Positions 12,644 through 20,984 of a stretch of DNA of 30,504 bases are shown here, piece by piece. The stretch comes from Candidatus Parvarchaeota archaeon UBA573 (GTDB taxonomy: Archaea; Nanobdellota; Nanobdellia; Parvarchaeales; Parvarchaeaceae), in contig DAPE01000018.1 of NCBI GenBank assembly GCA_002502045.1, positions 1 to 30,504 on the forward strand. The letters run 5' to 3'. The notes under the pieces are model-generated. The model saw only the letters and a program-made list of their open reading frames with translations, ran no database searches and was not told where the DNA came from. Both the position numbers and the translations under genes were made by a program. How positions within the stretch are numbered: the stretch's first letter is position 1; each line of letters starts with the position of its first letter.

Positions 12644-15398
12644 CTTTTAACATCCTCCTTAGTACATAGTTTAGCACTCCTTTGTCTCTGTAATAATCCA
12701 ATTCTATATCAGAGTCGATTCTAGCTACTAATTCTGCTTCTTTTTTGCTCCCATCCTGCATATAATAAACCATTTTTAATTTATCTCTTGGCTTAAAACT
12801 AGAGGGTATTTCTATGCTTACCGGTTTTGAAAAGTCTATCTTAAGAGAAAACGCATCCTCCCCATCTTTAAACTGTAATGGAAGAACGCCCATTCCAACC
12901 AAATTGCTACGGTGTATCCTTTCAAAGCTTTTTGCTACAACTGCTTTTACTCCTAAAAGCATTGGCCCCTTCGCTGCCCAATCCCTTGAACTACCACTAC
13001 CATATTCTATGCCTGCAAATACTACTAAAGGAGTTTTACTTTCCTTGTATTTCATCGCAGCATCGTAAATAAACATCTTTTCCTTTGAAGGCATGTAAAT
13101 GGTATACCCTCCTTCAGTTCCTTCAACAAGAAGGTTTTTGATTCTTGTGTTTGCAAAAGTGCCTCTCATCATAACCTCATGATTTCCACGCCTAGAACCA
13201 TATGTATTGAAGTCTTCGAGCTTTACACCTTTTTTAAGCAGATACTCTCCTGCAGGGCTATTCTTAGGTATGCTTCCTGCCGGAGATATATGGTCCGTTG
13301 AAATCGAATCACCAAAAACCGCCAAAACGGAAGCATCTTCTATTGATTTAATCTCATTTTCTTTTTGAGGATTGACATCATCAAAAAATGGCGGCAAACG
13401 AATGTAGGTACTTTCTTCTTCCCAGTTATATAATAAACCATTTGTAGATGGAAGCTCATTCCAGTAGGGATTTACATCCTTAAGATTATCTTTATATTTT
13501 TCTTTGAATTCTTGAGGAGAAAGAACCGAACGTACAATTTCTTTAACTTCGTCATTAGAAGGCCATATGTCTTTTAGGTAAACTTCCTTTCCATCATTGC
13601 CTTTACCCAAAGGCTCCTTGCTCAAATCCTTTAATATAGAACCTGCTATTCCAAAAGCTACAACTAATGGAGGTGACATTAAATAATTTCCTTTAACTTC
13701 ATTATGTATCCTTGCTTCATAATTTCTATTACCTGAAAGTACACTAGCCGTCATTATCCCATTTTCTTTTATTGCATTTGAAACTTCTTGTACTAAAGGA
13801 CCGCTATTCCCTATACAAGTAGTACATCCATAACCCACCAAAGAATATCCTAATTGATCAAGATACTTGTCTAAACCTGCTTTTTCTAAATATTCAGTAA
13901 CAACCCTTGAACCTGGAGCTAGACTCGTTTTAACTTTATGGTTTACCTTTAAACCTTTTTGCAATGCATTTCTTGCAAGCAAACCTGCGGATACCATAGC
14001 AACTGGATTACTTGTGTTAGTACAGCTAGTTATTGCGGATATTACTATGTCTCCATCTGAAAACTCCTCTTCTCCCCCATCACTGAATTTTATCTTTACT
14101 TTTTTAATTTCTTTCTTATCCTTATCAAAATCTATTTTTTCTGGCTCAATAATATTACTTTCAGTTCCTAATCTTATTTCTTCTTTGCCCAATTTCTGGG
14201 GAGTTCCATCTTTTATGAATGCCTCTGTAAAAGTAGAAGGAACTTCTGAAAGGGACACTGCCTGTTTTGGATTGCTTGGCCCAGAAACAGATGTTTTAAC
14301 TGTATTAAGATCCAATTCTAGAACATCGGAAAACTTGATATTTGAATAATCGAGCTTGAACATTTTTTGATTTTCATAATATTTTTTTATAAGCTCTATT
14401 TGATTATCTGATCTGCCGGTAGCCTTGAGATAATTAAGAGTTTCTTCATCAACTGGGAAGAAGGATATAGTTGCACCGTATTCTGGGCACATATTGGAGA
14501 TTGTTGCTCTGTCTGGTAAAGAAAGCGAATTTAAACCTTCTCCACAAAATTCTATAAACCAACCAACTACTCCTTTTTCCCTGAATTTACGTGTAAGAGT
14601 AAGTGCCAAATCCATTGCTGTAACTCCTTCGATCAACTTGCCAGTTAAATGAACTCCTAAAACCTTTGGTGTTGTAAAGGAAACAGGTTGATTAAGTAAA
14701 GCTGCTTCTGCTTCTATTCCCCCTACTCCGAAGCCTACTATACCTAATCCATCAATCATTGTTGTATGTGAATCCGTTCCAACTAATGTATCTGGATATG
14801 CAATATTTGATTTGTTATCTAGATGCACAACCTCACCAAGATATTCTAAATTAACTTGATGACATATGCCTGCAGATGGAGGAAATACATTAAAGGATTT
14901 GAAGGCCTGGCTAGCCCATTTCAAAAGTTTATACCTCTCCTTATTTCTCTCTACTTCCTTCTCCTGGTTTATCTTAAATGAGTCTTCTGTACCAAAAGAA
15001 TCTATTTGTACAGAGTGATCAATTATAAGATCTACTTTCATTAGTGGCTCTACTAAAGCAGGATCCTTCCCTTTTTTTGATACATAATCTCTGATAGCCG
15101 CTATATCGACTACAGCAGGAACCCCTGTGAAATCCTGCATCAATACCCTAGAAACCTTAAAAGGAACATCATTATCATTTGGATTTGAAGGATCCCAACT
15201 TGCAATGTTTTCTACATCTTTTTCTTTGACACTTTTACCGTCTAAATTCCTAAGAAGAGACTCTAAGACAACTCTAATAGAAAAAGGTAATTTAGAAATG
15301 TTGTAACCTAATTCTTCTAATTTTGGTAAGGAATAATATTTTATTGTTTTGCCGTTTAAATCAAATTCAGTTATTGTATTCTGCCACTTTGTTTCCAC
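12633..15398 (-). CDS. acnA: Aconitate hydratase (AcnA/IRP type)
   Basis: Aconitase isomerises citrate to isocitrate through a [4Fe-4S] cluster. The 921-residue length and order fit the AcnA/IRP1 type. Cluster ligands are Cys459 in SAITSCTNTSNP and Cys525/Cys528 in GYGCTTCIGNSGP. The active-site segments VGTDSHTTM (206-214) and GSGSSRDWAAKGP near the C-terminal swivel domain are intact. The start is GTG at 15398, about 30 nt after a TATA box (15428-15436), giving a short or no leader. It is followed by icd with an 11-nt overlap, so the two consecutive TCA steps are co-transcribed. Its cluster would be supplied by the SUF genes at 23180-27515. Confidence 0.97.
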   Translation of the reverse strand: METKWQNTITEFDLNGKTIKYYSLPKLEELGYNISKLPFSIRVVLESLLRNLDGKSVKEKDVENIASWDPSNPNDNDVPFKVSRVLMQDFTGVPAVVDIAAIRDYVSKKGKDPALVEPLMKVDLIIDHSVQIDSFGTEDSFKINQEKEVERNKERYKLLKWASQAFKSFNVFPPSAGICHQVNLEYLGEVVHLDNKSNIAYPDTLVGTDSHTTMIDGLGIVGFGVGGIEAEAALLNQPVSFTTPKVLGVHLTGKLIEGVTAMDLALTLTRKFREKGVVGWFIEFCGEGLNSLSLPDRATISNMCPEYGATISFFPVDEETLNYLKATGRSDNQIELIKKYYENQKMFKLDYSNIKFSDVLELDLNTVKTSVSGPSNPKQAVSLSEVPSTFTEAFIKDGTPQKLGKEEIRLGTESNIIEPEKIDFDKDKKEIKKVKIKFSDGGEEEFSDGDIVISAITSCTNTSNPVAMVSAGLLARNALQKGLKVNHKVKTSLAPGSRVVTEYLEKAGLDKYLDQLGYSLVGYGCTTCIGNSGPLVQEVSNAIKENGIMTASVLSGNRNYEARIHNEVKGNYLMSPPLVVAFGIAGSILKDLSKEPLGKGNDGKEVYLKDIWPSNDEVKEIVRSVLSPQEFKEKYKDNLKDVNPYWNELPSTNGLLYNWEEESTYIRLPPFFDDVNPQKENEIKSIEDASVLAVFGDSISTDHISPAGSIPKNSPAGEYLLKKGVKLEDFNTYGSRRGNHEVMMRGTFANTRIKNLLVEGTEGGYTIYMPSKEKMFIYDAAMKYKESKTPLVVFAGIEYGSGSSRDWAAKGPMLLGVKAVVAKSFERIHRSNLVGMGVLPLQFKDGEDAFSLKIDFSKPVSIEIPSSFKPRDKLKMVYYMQDGSKKEAELVARIDSDIELDYYRDKGVLNYVLRRMLKDGK

Positions 15399-15427
15399 TT
15401 TAATAAGAAGTAATTGTTAAATTTAAA

Positions 15428-15436
15428 GTTATATAC
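15428..15436 (-). promoter_or_regulatory. TATA box of acnA-icd
   Basis: The minus strand reads GTATATAAC, 30-38 nt before the GTG start at 15398, leaving at most a few nucleotides of leader. Confidence 0.55.
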
Positions 15437-15465
15437 TTAGATAAATTAAAAGAATAAACTCTAAA

Positions 15466-16491
15466 CTAATTGTAGTTACTTGTTATAATTGCATTATGTT
15501 CTGAAAAAGCTGATGAAGTTCCAAATAAGTTATTAAGAGTCCCATCTAAAGGCCACCAGCCCACTAAACTATTGTTTTTTATAACTGGACTAGAAAGCAG
15601 ACCTGCGTTATATGCAGCTTGAAGTTGATTAGGAGACAATGATGAATTGTAGACTTGAATATTGGAGATATAACCATAAAATGGCCAGCCTCCAAAACAC
15701 TGGAAATTTGATCCAACCATAAAGTCACCTGATGTGTAATAACCAGCAGTATTAGAAGTAGAACCTGCTTTACCATTTATATTTATGTAATAATTTGGCT
15801 TATTTACTGAAACTGCTATAAAATCCCATTGGTCTGGTAAAATATTGCCTGTTGAGTATATTTGAGTATCTGCTGCAGAACAGCGATGCATAAAGATATT
15901 ACTAGGACCATTACTTGCTATTGTTTGACTTGGGTTAAAACTTGCTATGGCCAATTGGCCAGAGGTCCAGCCAGCAGTGTCGTTTGGGGGATTTACTGTT
16001 ACATAATCCTTTGTCAGAGGATATATCCATATAATAACTGTAAAAGAATTATTTGTACCAACTACAGAATCAACGCTCGCATTAATATAACTTTCTGGGT
16101 AATATGTCCATGAATCTGCGGCCGACACATATGACCACGAGAAATATTTAAACCCATTAAAACTTGCTACATATGGAGGCAAAACTGTAGATGTACTGGT
16201 GCCAGTTATTGATCCTAAGGACTGATAAGGTCCTGGAAGAGGCTGACCTGGTTCAGTGTAATTTACTGTTACTGTTATAGCGTAATGCGTACCTGCTGAT
16301 GGACATATGTTTGGTACGGAAAAGATGTAAGATGAACGGATCTTATCAGAGGATTTGGATCTACTGTTGAATTTGGCTTGAAATTTGATATTTTGGTTAT
16401 TGCTGGGTCTTTTGCTGTTATGCCTGTTATGTTTATTAGATTGCCGGTTGAGTCTCCTACGCTTATCCTTAATACTCCATTGGCTGTGCAT
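15466..16491 (-). CDS. LamG-domain surface protein, C-terminal part of a frameshifted pilin-like gene
   Basis: The genuine coding part runs from about 16340 to 15466; the open frame extends to 16491 but upstream it only shadows the other frame. It continues the protein begun at 16727: SSYIFSVPNICPSAGTHY, a beta-rich stretch, then a concanavalin/LamG-like domain with SFTVIIWIYP, DQWDFIAVSV, YYININGK and GYISNIQVYNSSLSPNQLQAAYNAG. That domain type binds glycans. Multiple N-x-S/T sequons indicate an exported protein. The open frame begins with a basic, unlikely run (SIKDKRRRLNRQSNKHNRHN), evidence that this part is out of frame. Together with 16275-16727 it would be a protein of about 420 residues. 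Confidence 0.7.
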   Translation of the reverse strand: MHSQWSIKDKRRRLNRQSNKHNRHNSKRPSNNQNIKFQAKFNSRSKSSDKIRSSYIFSVPNICPSAGTHYAITVTVNYTEPGQPLPGPYQSLGSITGTSTSTVLPPYVASFNGFKYFSWSYVSAADSWTYYPESYINASVDSVVGTNNSFTVIIWIYPLTKDYVTVNPPNDTAGWTSGQLAIASFNPSQTIASNGPSNIFMHRCSAADTQIYSTGNILPDQWDFIAVSVNKPNYYININGKAGSTSNTAGYYTSGDFMVGSNFQCFGGWPFYGYISNIQVYNSSLSPNQLQAAYNAGLLSSPVIKNNSLVGWWPLDGTLNNLFGTSSAFSEHNAIITSNYN

Positions 16492-16727
16492 TGTGCTGTT
16501 ACGCTTCCTAAACCTGAGAATCCTGTTACTGTTGCTGATATACTTGAGGATGGATTGAAGATACCCATGCTGTATAATATTACTGCAACTATTACTATGA
16601 TTAGGATTGCCCAGCCATATGTCATCATGTACTCTAAGGCTGACTGAGAACGCTTTGTTTTGTGTGAGTTTAAAAGAAAAGGCTCTTTTTCTTTCTTTTC
16701 TCTATTGCTTAAGGCTTTAAATGGCAT
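16275..16727 (-). CDS. Pilin-like class III signal protein, N-terminal part of the frameshifted LamG gene
   Basis: The ATG at 16727 opens a protein with a charged leader, the processing site KRSQSALEYMMTYGWAIL and a hydrophobic helix up to YSMGIFNP (about residues 27-59). A small beta domain then follows (SATVTGFSGLGSVTAQC...). Homologous sequence in this frame appears to stop near residue 128 (LIRS); the last 20 or so residues, rich in Tyr/Gln/His, read out of frame to a stop at 16275. Adding one base near 16340 joins it to the LamG frame. Residues around SQSALEYMMTYGWAIL match the protein at 1-92. The class III signal is expected to be cleaved by a prepilin peptidase. It may be a real mutation, programmed shift or assembly error. 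Confidence 0.7.
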   Translation of the reverse strand: MPFKALSNREKKEKEPFLLNSHKTKRSQSALEYMMTYGWAILIIVIVAVILYSMGIFNPSSSISATVTGFSGLGSVTAQCTANGVLRISVGDSTGNLINITGITAKDPAITKISNFKPNSTVDPNPLIRSVHLTSFPYQTYVHQQVRITL

Positions 16728-16764
16728 ATTATTGGATGGAAAGTAAAGGATATAAATATTTCTT
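16600..16764 (-). repeat. Second copy of the surface-protein 5' cassette (promoter, start and signal peptide)
   Basis: This region parallels 1-128. Near-identical blocks are 16600-16648 (with 1-49) and about 16724-16764 (with 89-128). They cover the signal peptide/helix start and the ATG, leader and TATA box. Only the middle, coding for the variable charged leader, differs in length and sequence. Keeping promoter and signal while varying the rest suggests a multigene family. Confidence 0.7.
16747..16760 (-). promoter_or_regulatory. TATA box of the pilin-like/LamG gene
   Basis: ATATTTATATCC on the minus strand, about 27 nt before the ATG at 16727, is identical to the element at 113-125. Confidence 0.6.
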
Positions 16765-16806
16765 TTATTTACGGGATTATCTCTTATTAATTGTAATTTA
16801 GATGAT

Positions 16807-17454
16807 TTAGCCTTTCTTTGTGTCTTTGCTTGTATTTTCTACTTTTTCGTTCTTTATTTCTGTTTTTGTAGGATTACTTGTATTTTTATTATTTGGTTCT
16901 TTTGATTGAACTGCGGCTTTATTTTCATTTGTCTTATTATCATTTGTAGGATTGCTTTTAGCAGCAGTAGTACTTACATTTTTATTTTGAGGCTGGCCGG
17001 CTTTTTGGAATTTTATTATGTCATATTCATCTTCATAAGGCTTCACAAGTTTTTCGTATGCATCTCTTAATTGAAAAGGAGTATAGACTAATTCCTCCCT
17101 TTTGTCAGTAGAGATGTCATACTTGTGAGTGTGATGCAGTACTTTCGGAGGGCATATTTCACTACATAATCCGCAGAATATGCACTTATTGAAGTCTATA
17201 GCAGGAGCTTCACTCCTTGCATTTGTATGAAAACCTGCTTCTTTGAAATCTATTTTTTGCATCCTTATAGCATCGGAAGGGCAGATTTTAAAGCAAAGTT
17301 CACAGCCTATGCAGTCCTCTAAATCTAGACTTAGCATGCCTCTACTTCTTTTTTGTATAGGTAAAGGTTTATCAGGATAAGGATAAGTGGCCCTTTTTGA
17401 AACGGCTTCCTTTATCCCATATCCAAACACGCTGAATGTTTCTTTTATTCCCAT
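16807..17454 (-). CDS. nuoI: NADH-quinone oxidoreductase subunit I (8Fe ferredoxin)
   Basis: NuoI carries two [4Fe-4S] clusters that pass electrons to NuoB in complex I. The first site is CIGCELCFKICP (Cys48, 51, 54, 58) and the second CIFCGLCSEICP (Cys91, 94, 97, 101). Residues 1-150 match the family. The C-terminal 65 or so residues are an unusual Asn/Lys/Thr/Ser-rich tail of low complexity with no counterpart in standard NuoI, probably disordered. The start shares one base with the nuoH stop (TAATG). It is the last gene of the cluster; nuoJ-N, which usually follow, are not here. Confidence 0.95.
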   Translation of the reverse strand: MGIKETFSVFGYGIKEAVSKRATYPYPDKPLPIQKRSRGMLSLDLEDCIGCELCFKICPSDAIRMQKIDFKEAGFHTNARSEAPAIDFNKCIFCGLCSEICPPKVLHHTHKYDISTDKREELVYTPFQLRDAYEKLVKPYEDEYDIIKFQKAGQPQNKNVSTTAAKSNPTNDNKTNENKAAVQSKEPNNKNTSNPTKTEIKNEKVENTSKDTKKG

Positions 17455-18452
17455 TATAACACCACTAAAAGCTCAACTAATATTAAGTTAATTACTGCCA
17501 ATGGCAAAAGCCAATTCCATCCAAATTTTATAAGCTGGTCTATTCTTGGCCTTCCTAACACCCATCTTGGTGTCAATATAATCATTAAAACGATTGCCGT
17601 TTTTATTATAAACCAAAATATTCCTGAAATGAATGGCCCATTCCATCCTCCTAAGAAAAGATAAGTAACTAGCATTGCAATTACTGTTACCCTTACATAA
17701 TCCCCGATTAAAAAGAAGCCGTATCTTATCCCGCTGTACTCTACTTTCCATCCTGCCTGCAATTCCTGCGAAGCTTCTGGCACATCAAAAGGTTCTCTTT
17801 CTATTATAGCCAGACCCGCAATTATGAATACCACCATAGTAACAGGTAGATAAGCAACATACCAGATTGATGATTGACTGCTTACAATTGAAGTAATGCT
17901 ATAGCTCCCGGAAAGCAATGCTACGCTAGATAAAACTATTATTAAAGCAAGTTCATAGCTTATTATCTGAGCTGCCCCTCTAAAACCACCAATAAGTGCA
18001 TACTTGTTGTTTTCACCCCATCCTGCAACCAAAAGAAGCAGCGGTGAAATCGCCAGCAATGTGTAGATAAACAACAGTGAATAAGGTATTGATATAAATT
18101 CAAGGCCTGGGCCTCCTAACGGTATTATCAAAAGCATGGCAAATGATGCTGTTGCTAAAGCTATTGGGGTAAAATTAAAAGAAAATAAGTCGATGTTTGT
18201 TGCTATGAAGCGTTTTCCGAACATCTTTGTCAAATCTGCAAAATTCTGTAAAAGACCAAACGGCCCAACATAAACCGGACCATACCTTGACTCTATTCTT
18301 GCAGCGTATTTCCTATCAACCCACCCTATAAAAACAGGTATCAAACCTGTAACTATGACTGCTAGTATAGCAATTATTATAAAGCTGACTATGTATGATA
18401 ATGGAGAAAAGATAAAAGCAGACACTATCGAATAAACATAATTAAATATCAT
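17454..18452 (-). CDS. nuoH: NADH-quinone oxidoreductase subunit H
   Basis: NuoH is the membrane subunit that forms the quinone chamber with NuoB and NuoD. The 332-residue protein has about eight helices. Landmark segments are WVDRKYAARIESRYGPVYVG near residues 44-63, GLLQNFADLTKMF (66-78) and EREPFDVPEASQELQAGW (218-235), the acidic loop lining the quinone path, followed by VEYSGIRYGFF. The nuoD stop and this start overlap by 4 nt (ATGA). Presence without any NuoE, F or G in the window suggests a dehydrogenase module supplied elsewhere or a different electron donor. Confidence 0.95.
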   Translation of the reverse strand: MIFNYVYSIVSAFIFSPLSYIVSFIIIAILAVIVTGLIPVFIGWVDRKYAARIESRYGPVYVGPFGLLQNFADLTKMFGKRFIATNIDLFSFNFTPIALATASFAMLLIIPLGGPGLEFISIPYSLLFIYTLLAISPLLLLVAGWGENNKYALIGGFRGAAQIISYELALIIVLSSVALLSGSYSITSIVSSQSSIWYVAYLPVTMVVFIIAGLAIIEREPFDVPEASQELQAGWKVEYSGIRYGFFLIGDYVRVTVIAMLVTYLFLGGWNGPFISGIFWFIIKTAIVLMIILTPRWVLGRPRIDQLIKFGWNWLLPLAVINLILVELLVVL

Positions 18453-19543
18453 CTGTCAACCTCTCCCATTACTGGGTCTACGCTGGCTACTATAACAAAT
18501 GCATCTGCTACTTTTATGTTTACAAGCAGCTCTTCCAATGCATGTATAGCAAAGAATGTTGGACTTCTCAGCTTTAGTCTGTAGGGTTTATCACTCCCGT
18601 CTGTAACAAGAAAGATACCCATCTCGCCTCTTGGGCTTTCCTGCTTTATGAAAGTATCTTTTTTAGGTATTCTTATTATCCAGGGGACTGCCGTTTTGTA
18701 TGGCCCTGCTGGTAAATCTTTAATACACTGCCTTATGATTTTTATTGATTCTAGTATTTCCAAAGTTCTTACTAAGAACCTAGAGTAAGTGTCTCCATCG
18801 CTTTCTACAGGTATTTCAAAATCAACTTTATCATATGCTAGGTATGGAGAAACTTTTCTTAAGTCCCTGTTTATTCCTGAAGCCCTTGCAATCGGCCCGG
18901 TTATACCATATTTTTTAATCATATCCTTTGTGATTATCCCGACACCTTTTGTTCTTGAAAGGAATATTTGGTTTTTAGTAAACATTGCATGGTACTCATG
19001 ATTAACTTTATTCTCTATTATGGATAGTGCTTTGAGTATATCATCTTCTATTCCTTGCGGGAAATCGTAAAACATGCCTCCATTGCAGATGTACATCGGT
19101 GCAAGCCTTCCTCCGCTTATCTTTTCAACCAATGTCATCAAAAGCTCCCTCTCCCTTAATGCCCATATAAAACCGGTCATATTACCGAGATCTTCACCGA
19201 AGCTGCCTATAAAGACCAAGTGGCTCATTATCCTCTGCATTTCTGCCATTATTGTCCTTATATAAACCGCTCTGGGAGGTATTTCTATATTCGCTGCTTT
19301 TTCTACCGCAGAAGCATATAATATCTCCATATTTAGCGCAGAAACATAGTCCAATTTATCCATTATAGGATAATAATTTGCGAAGTATCTTAATTCAGCA
19401 ATTTTCTCGCTGGCCCTATGCAGAAAACCTATCTCTGTCTGTGCCTTTATTATAGTGTCTCCTTTGACATCCAGTATAAGCTTTAAAACTCCGTGCATGG
19501 CTGGATGCACTGGCCCTATATTAAGTCTTATGCTGTTTTCCAT
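18449..19543 (-). CDS. nuoD: NADH-quinone oxidoreductase subunit D (49 kDa type)
   Basis: NuoD is the peripheral-arm subunit forming the quinone site; it derives from the large subunit of NiFe hydrogenase but lacks the metal site. The 364-residue protein starts with IGPVHPAMHG (His13, His17), the quinone-site loop, and ends with the family motif DPVMGEVDR. The Cys pairs that bind NiFe in hydrogenases are absent, arguing for a Nuo/Fpo role rather than an energy-converting hydrogenase. It begins one base after the nuoC stop and is separate from NuoC, as in archaea and mitochondria, not fused as in E. coli. Confidence 0.95.
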   Translation of the reverse strand: MENSIRLNIGPVHPAMHGVLKLILDVKGDTIIKAQTEIGFLHRASEKIAELRYFANYYPIMDKLDYVSALNMEILYASAVEKAANIEIPPRAVYIRTIMAEMQRIMSHLVFIGSFGEDLGNMTGFIWALRERELLMTLVEKISGGRLAPMYICNGGMFYDFPQGIEDDILKALSIIENKVNHEYHAMFTKNQIFLSRTKGVGIITKDMIKKYGITGPIARASGINRDLRKVSPYLAYDKVDFEIPVESDGDTYSRFLVRTLEILESIKIIRQCIKDLPAGPYKTAVPWIIRIPKKDTFIKQESPRGEMGIFLVTDGSDKPYRLKLRSPTFFAIHALEELLVNIKVADAFVIVASVDPVMGEVDR

Positions 19544-19544
19544 A

Positions 19545-20009
19545 TCAGAATTTTAAATCCAGGCCAGTCCAATTTCTAACTTCATCATCTACTTTAAAGT
19601 CTTTTCTTAGAGGATGGCCCGGCCAATCCTCTGGCAAAAGTATTCTCCTTAGATCTGGATGACCATTGAATTTTATCCCAAACAAATCATACGCTTCCCT
19701 CTCTTCCCAATTTGCAGAATTGAATATGCCTGCTATAGAATCTACAGCAAAGTCCTTCTCTGTTATGTTTACTTTTATTATAAACAGGTCGGAATTACTA
19801 TAATTTGAAAAGATATAATTTAATTCAAAATCTGGCGAGTAGTCTACTACGGATATACAGTACAATAAGTCAAAGGCTTCTTTTAGCTGCCACGCTAATT
19901 TAGTTAGAAGCTTCTTGTTTTTTATTCTTACAATGGATAAACCCTTTTCATCGGCTAATACCTCCAGCTCTCCTTTTACTGCTTTCTTGAGTTTATCAAC
20001 TTCTACCAT
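19545..20009 (-). CDS. nuoC: NADH-quinone oxidoreductase subunit C (30 kDa type)
   Basis: NuoC is a structural subunit of the peripheral arm near NuoD. The 154-residue protein ends in the family signature [15 protein letters not shown] (about 120-134), then [22 protein letters not shown]. Its N-terminal domain (1-60) is short compared with bacterial forms. It overlaps nuoB by 14 nt. The sequence supports the assignment clearly. Confidence 0.94.
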   Translation of the reverse strand: MVEVDKLKKAVKGELEVLADEKGLSIVRIKNKKLLTKLAWQLKEAFDLLYCISVVDYSPDFELNYIFSNYSNSDLFIIKVNITEKDFAVDSIAGIFNSANWEEREAYDLFGIKFNGHPDLRRILLPEDWPGHPLRKDFKVDDEVRNWTGLDLKF

Positions 20010-20514
20010 TTTCTTGCGCCTTTGATCTGTTTTCTTTTATAAGTTTTTGAAGAACCCTTACTGCATCTAAAAACTCTTCGGGCCTTGGAGGGCAGCCTGG
20101 GATAAATGCATCTACAGGCATTATACGATCTATACCCTCTATAGTATTGTAGCTGTCATGGTATAAACCGCCACTTACATTGCACGCTCCTACTGCTATT
20201 ACATACTTTGGATCCGGCATCTGCTCATAAACATTCAAAAGCCTCCTTGCCATTTTTTTGGTGATAGTTCCGCTTACAAGTATTAGATCTGACTGCCTAG
20301 GAGAGTCGCCATTAAACAGCACGCCCAAACGATCCGCGTCTACCTTGGTTGCTCCAAATGTCATCATCTCTATAGCACAGCATGAAGTTCCAAAAGTCAA
20401 CGGCCAAAGAGAATTGCTTCTGCCCCAATTTAATACAGTATTTATGAATTTTTCCGCCTTCATAAAAACAACTTCGTATAACCCTGGATATGAAAATTCG
20501 TTTGATTCTTCCAT
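19996..20514 (-). CDS. nuoB: NADH-quinone oxidoreductase subunit B (N2 cluster)
   Basis: NuoB holds the terminal [4Fe-4S] cluster N2 that hands electrons to quinone. The four ligands are visible: the adjacent Cys45-Cys46 in [10 protein letters not shown], Cys111 in [15 protein letters not shown], and Cys141 in [13 protein letters not shown]. The length, 172 residues, is normal. Its ATG shares a base with the nuoA stop (TAATG), so translation is coupled. Confidence 0.96.
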   Translation of the reverse strand: MEESNEFSYPGLYEVVFMKAEKFINTVLNWGRSNSLWPLTFGTSCCAIEMMTFGATKVDADRLGVLFNGDSPRQSDLILVSGTITKKMARRLLNVYEQMPDPKYVIAVGACNVSGGLYHDSYNTIEGIDRIMPVDAFIPGCPPRPEEFLDAVRVLQKLIKENRSKAQENGRS

Positions 20515-20876
20515 TAGTCTTCCTCCGATAATTTACTGCCTAATTTCAATAAATACCTAACAAGTATAACCATGTAAAAAAGCGCTATAAGGACCGGGAC
20601 TGATATTGAGATAGCGAGAGACTTTGCACTCTCGGCCCATAAAAAAACAAGCACGGATATAGCTTCCAAAACTACAAAAATAAGCGCATAGAAGAAATAC
20701 TGGAAACCTACATTTCTCATTCCAGCAATTGACCTTTCCCCACTTTCTATTGGTGCACTGCCCTTACCGACTGGCTTTGTTCTTGGACTAATAAAATCTG
20801 AAAGCTTTATGAAAAAAGTCCAAACTATAACTGCTACTATAATCAACAAACCGAACAATGCAAAACCGATTGCCAT
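20514..20876 (-). CDS. nuoA: NADH-quinone oxidoreductase subunit A
   Basis: NuoA is a small three-helix membrane subunit next to NuoH. The 120 residues contain helices at about 3-23, 60-83 and 88-111. The conserved acidic second helix is present (FFYALIFVVLEAISVLVFLWAE), where the usual F-D-x-E pattern reads V-L-E-A. It is the first gene of nuoABCDHI, with a TATA box 27 nt upstream. The order A-B-C-D-H-I is that of archaeal Nuo/Fpo clusters. Confidence 0.92.
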   Translation of the reverse strand: MAIGFALFGLLIIVAVIVWTFFIKLSDFISPRTKPVGKGSAPIESGERSIAGMRNVGFQYFFYALIFVVLEAISVLVFLWAESAKSLAISISVPVLIALFYMVILVRYLLKLGSKLSEED

Positions 20877-20896
20877 ACTTAAATAAGTACCTCAGA

Positions 20897-20908
20897 ATTA
20901 AAAAGACT
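20897..20908 (-). promoter_or_regulatory. TATA box of the nuoABCDHI operon
   Basis: The minus strand reads GTCTTTTTAATT, centred about 27 nt before the nuoA ATG at 20876. It supports a leaderless mRNA and a single promoter for the cluster. Confidence 0.5.
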
Positions 20909-20953
20909 TTCTACGAATAAAGCCGAATAAATTGCTTGTAAAAGGGTATTAAG

Positions 20954-20972
20954 CATATATATTTGATATATG
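20954..20972 (+). promoter_or_regulatory. Inverted repeat over the promoter of the secreted-protein gene
   Basis: CATATAT-ATTTG-ATATATG is a perfect inverted repeat with 7-nt arms, centred 22 nt before the ATG at 20985, where the TATA box should be. It may be both TATA element and operator. AT-rich palindromes also arise by chance. Confidence 0.4.
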
Positions 20973-20984
20973 ATTTAAATTTTA

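Noticed and set aside
12069..12650. 193-codon open frame on the plus strand across icd
   Set aside because: It is antisense to a well-conserved enzyme, has a hydrophobic and serine-rich composition typical of reverse-frame reading, and no promoter of its own.
16378..16647. 89-codon plus-strand open frame across the pilin-like gene
   Set aside because: It is antisense to the conserved signal-peptide region, which is repeated and under its own conserved promoter.
18449..19543. Energy-converting NiFe hydrogenase large subunit
   Set aside because: The two CxxC nickel-binding motifs are absent and HPAMHG and DPVMGEVDR match NuoD.
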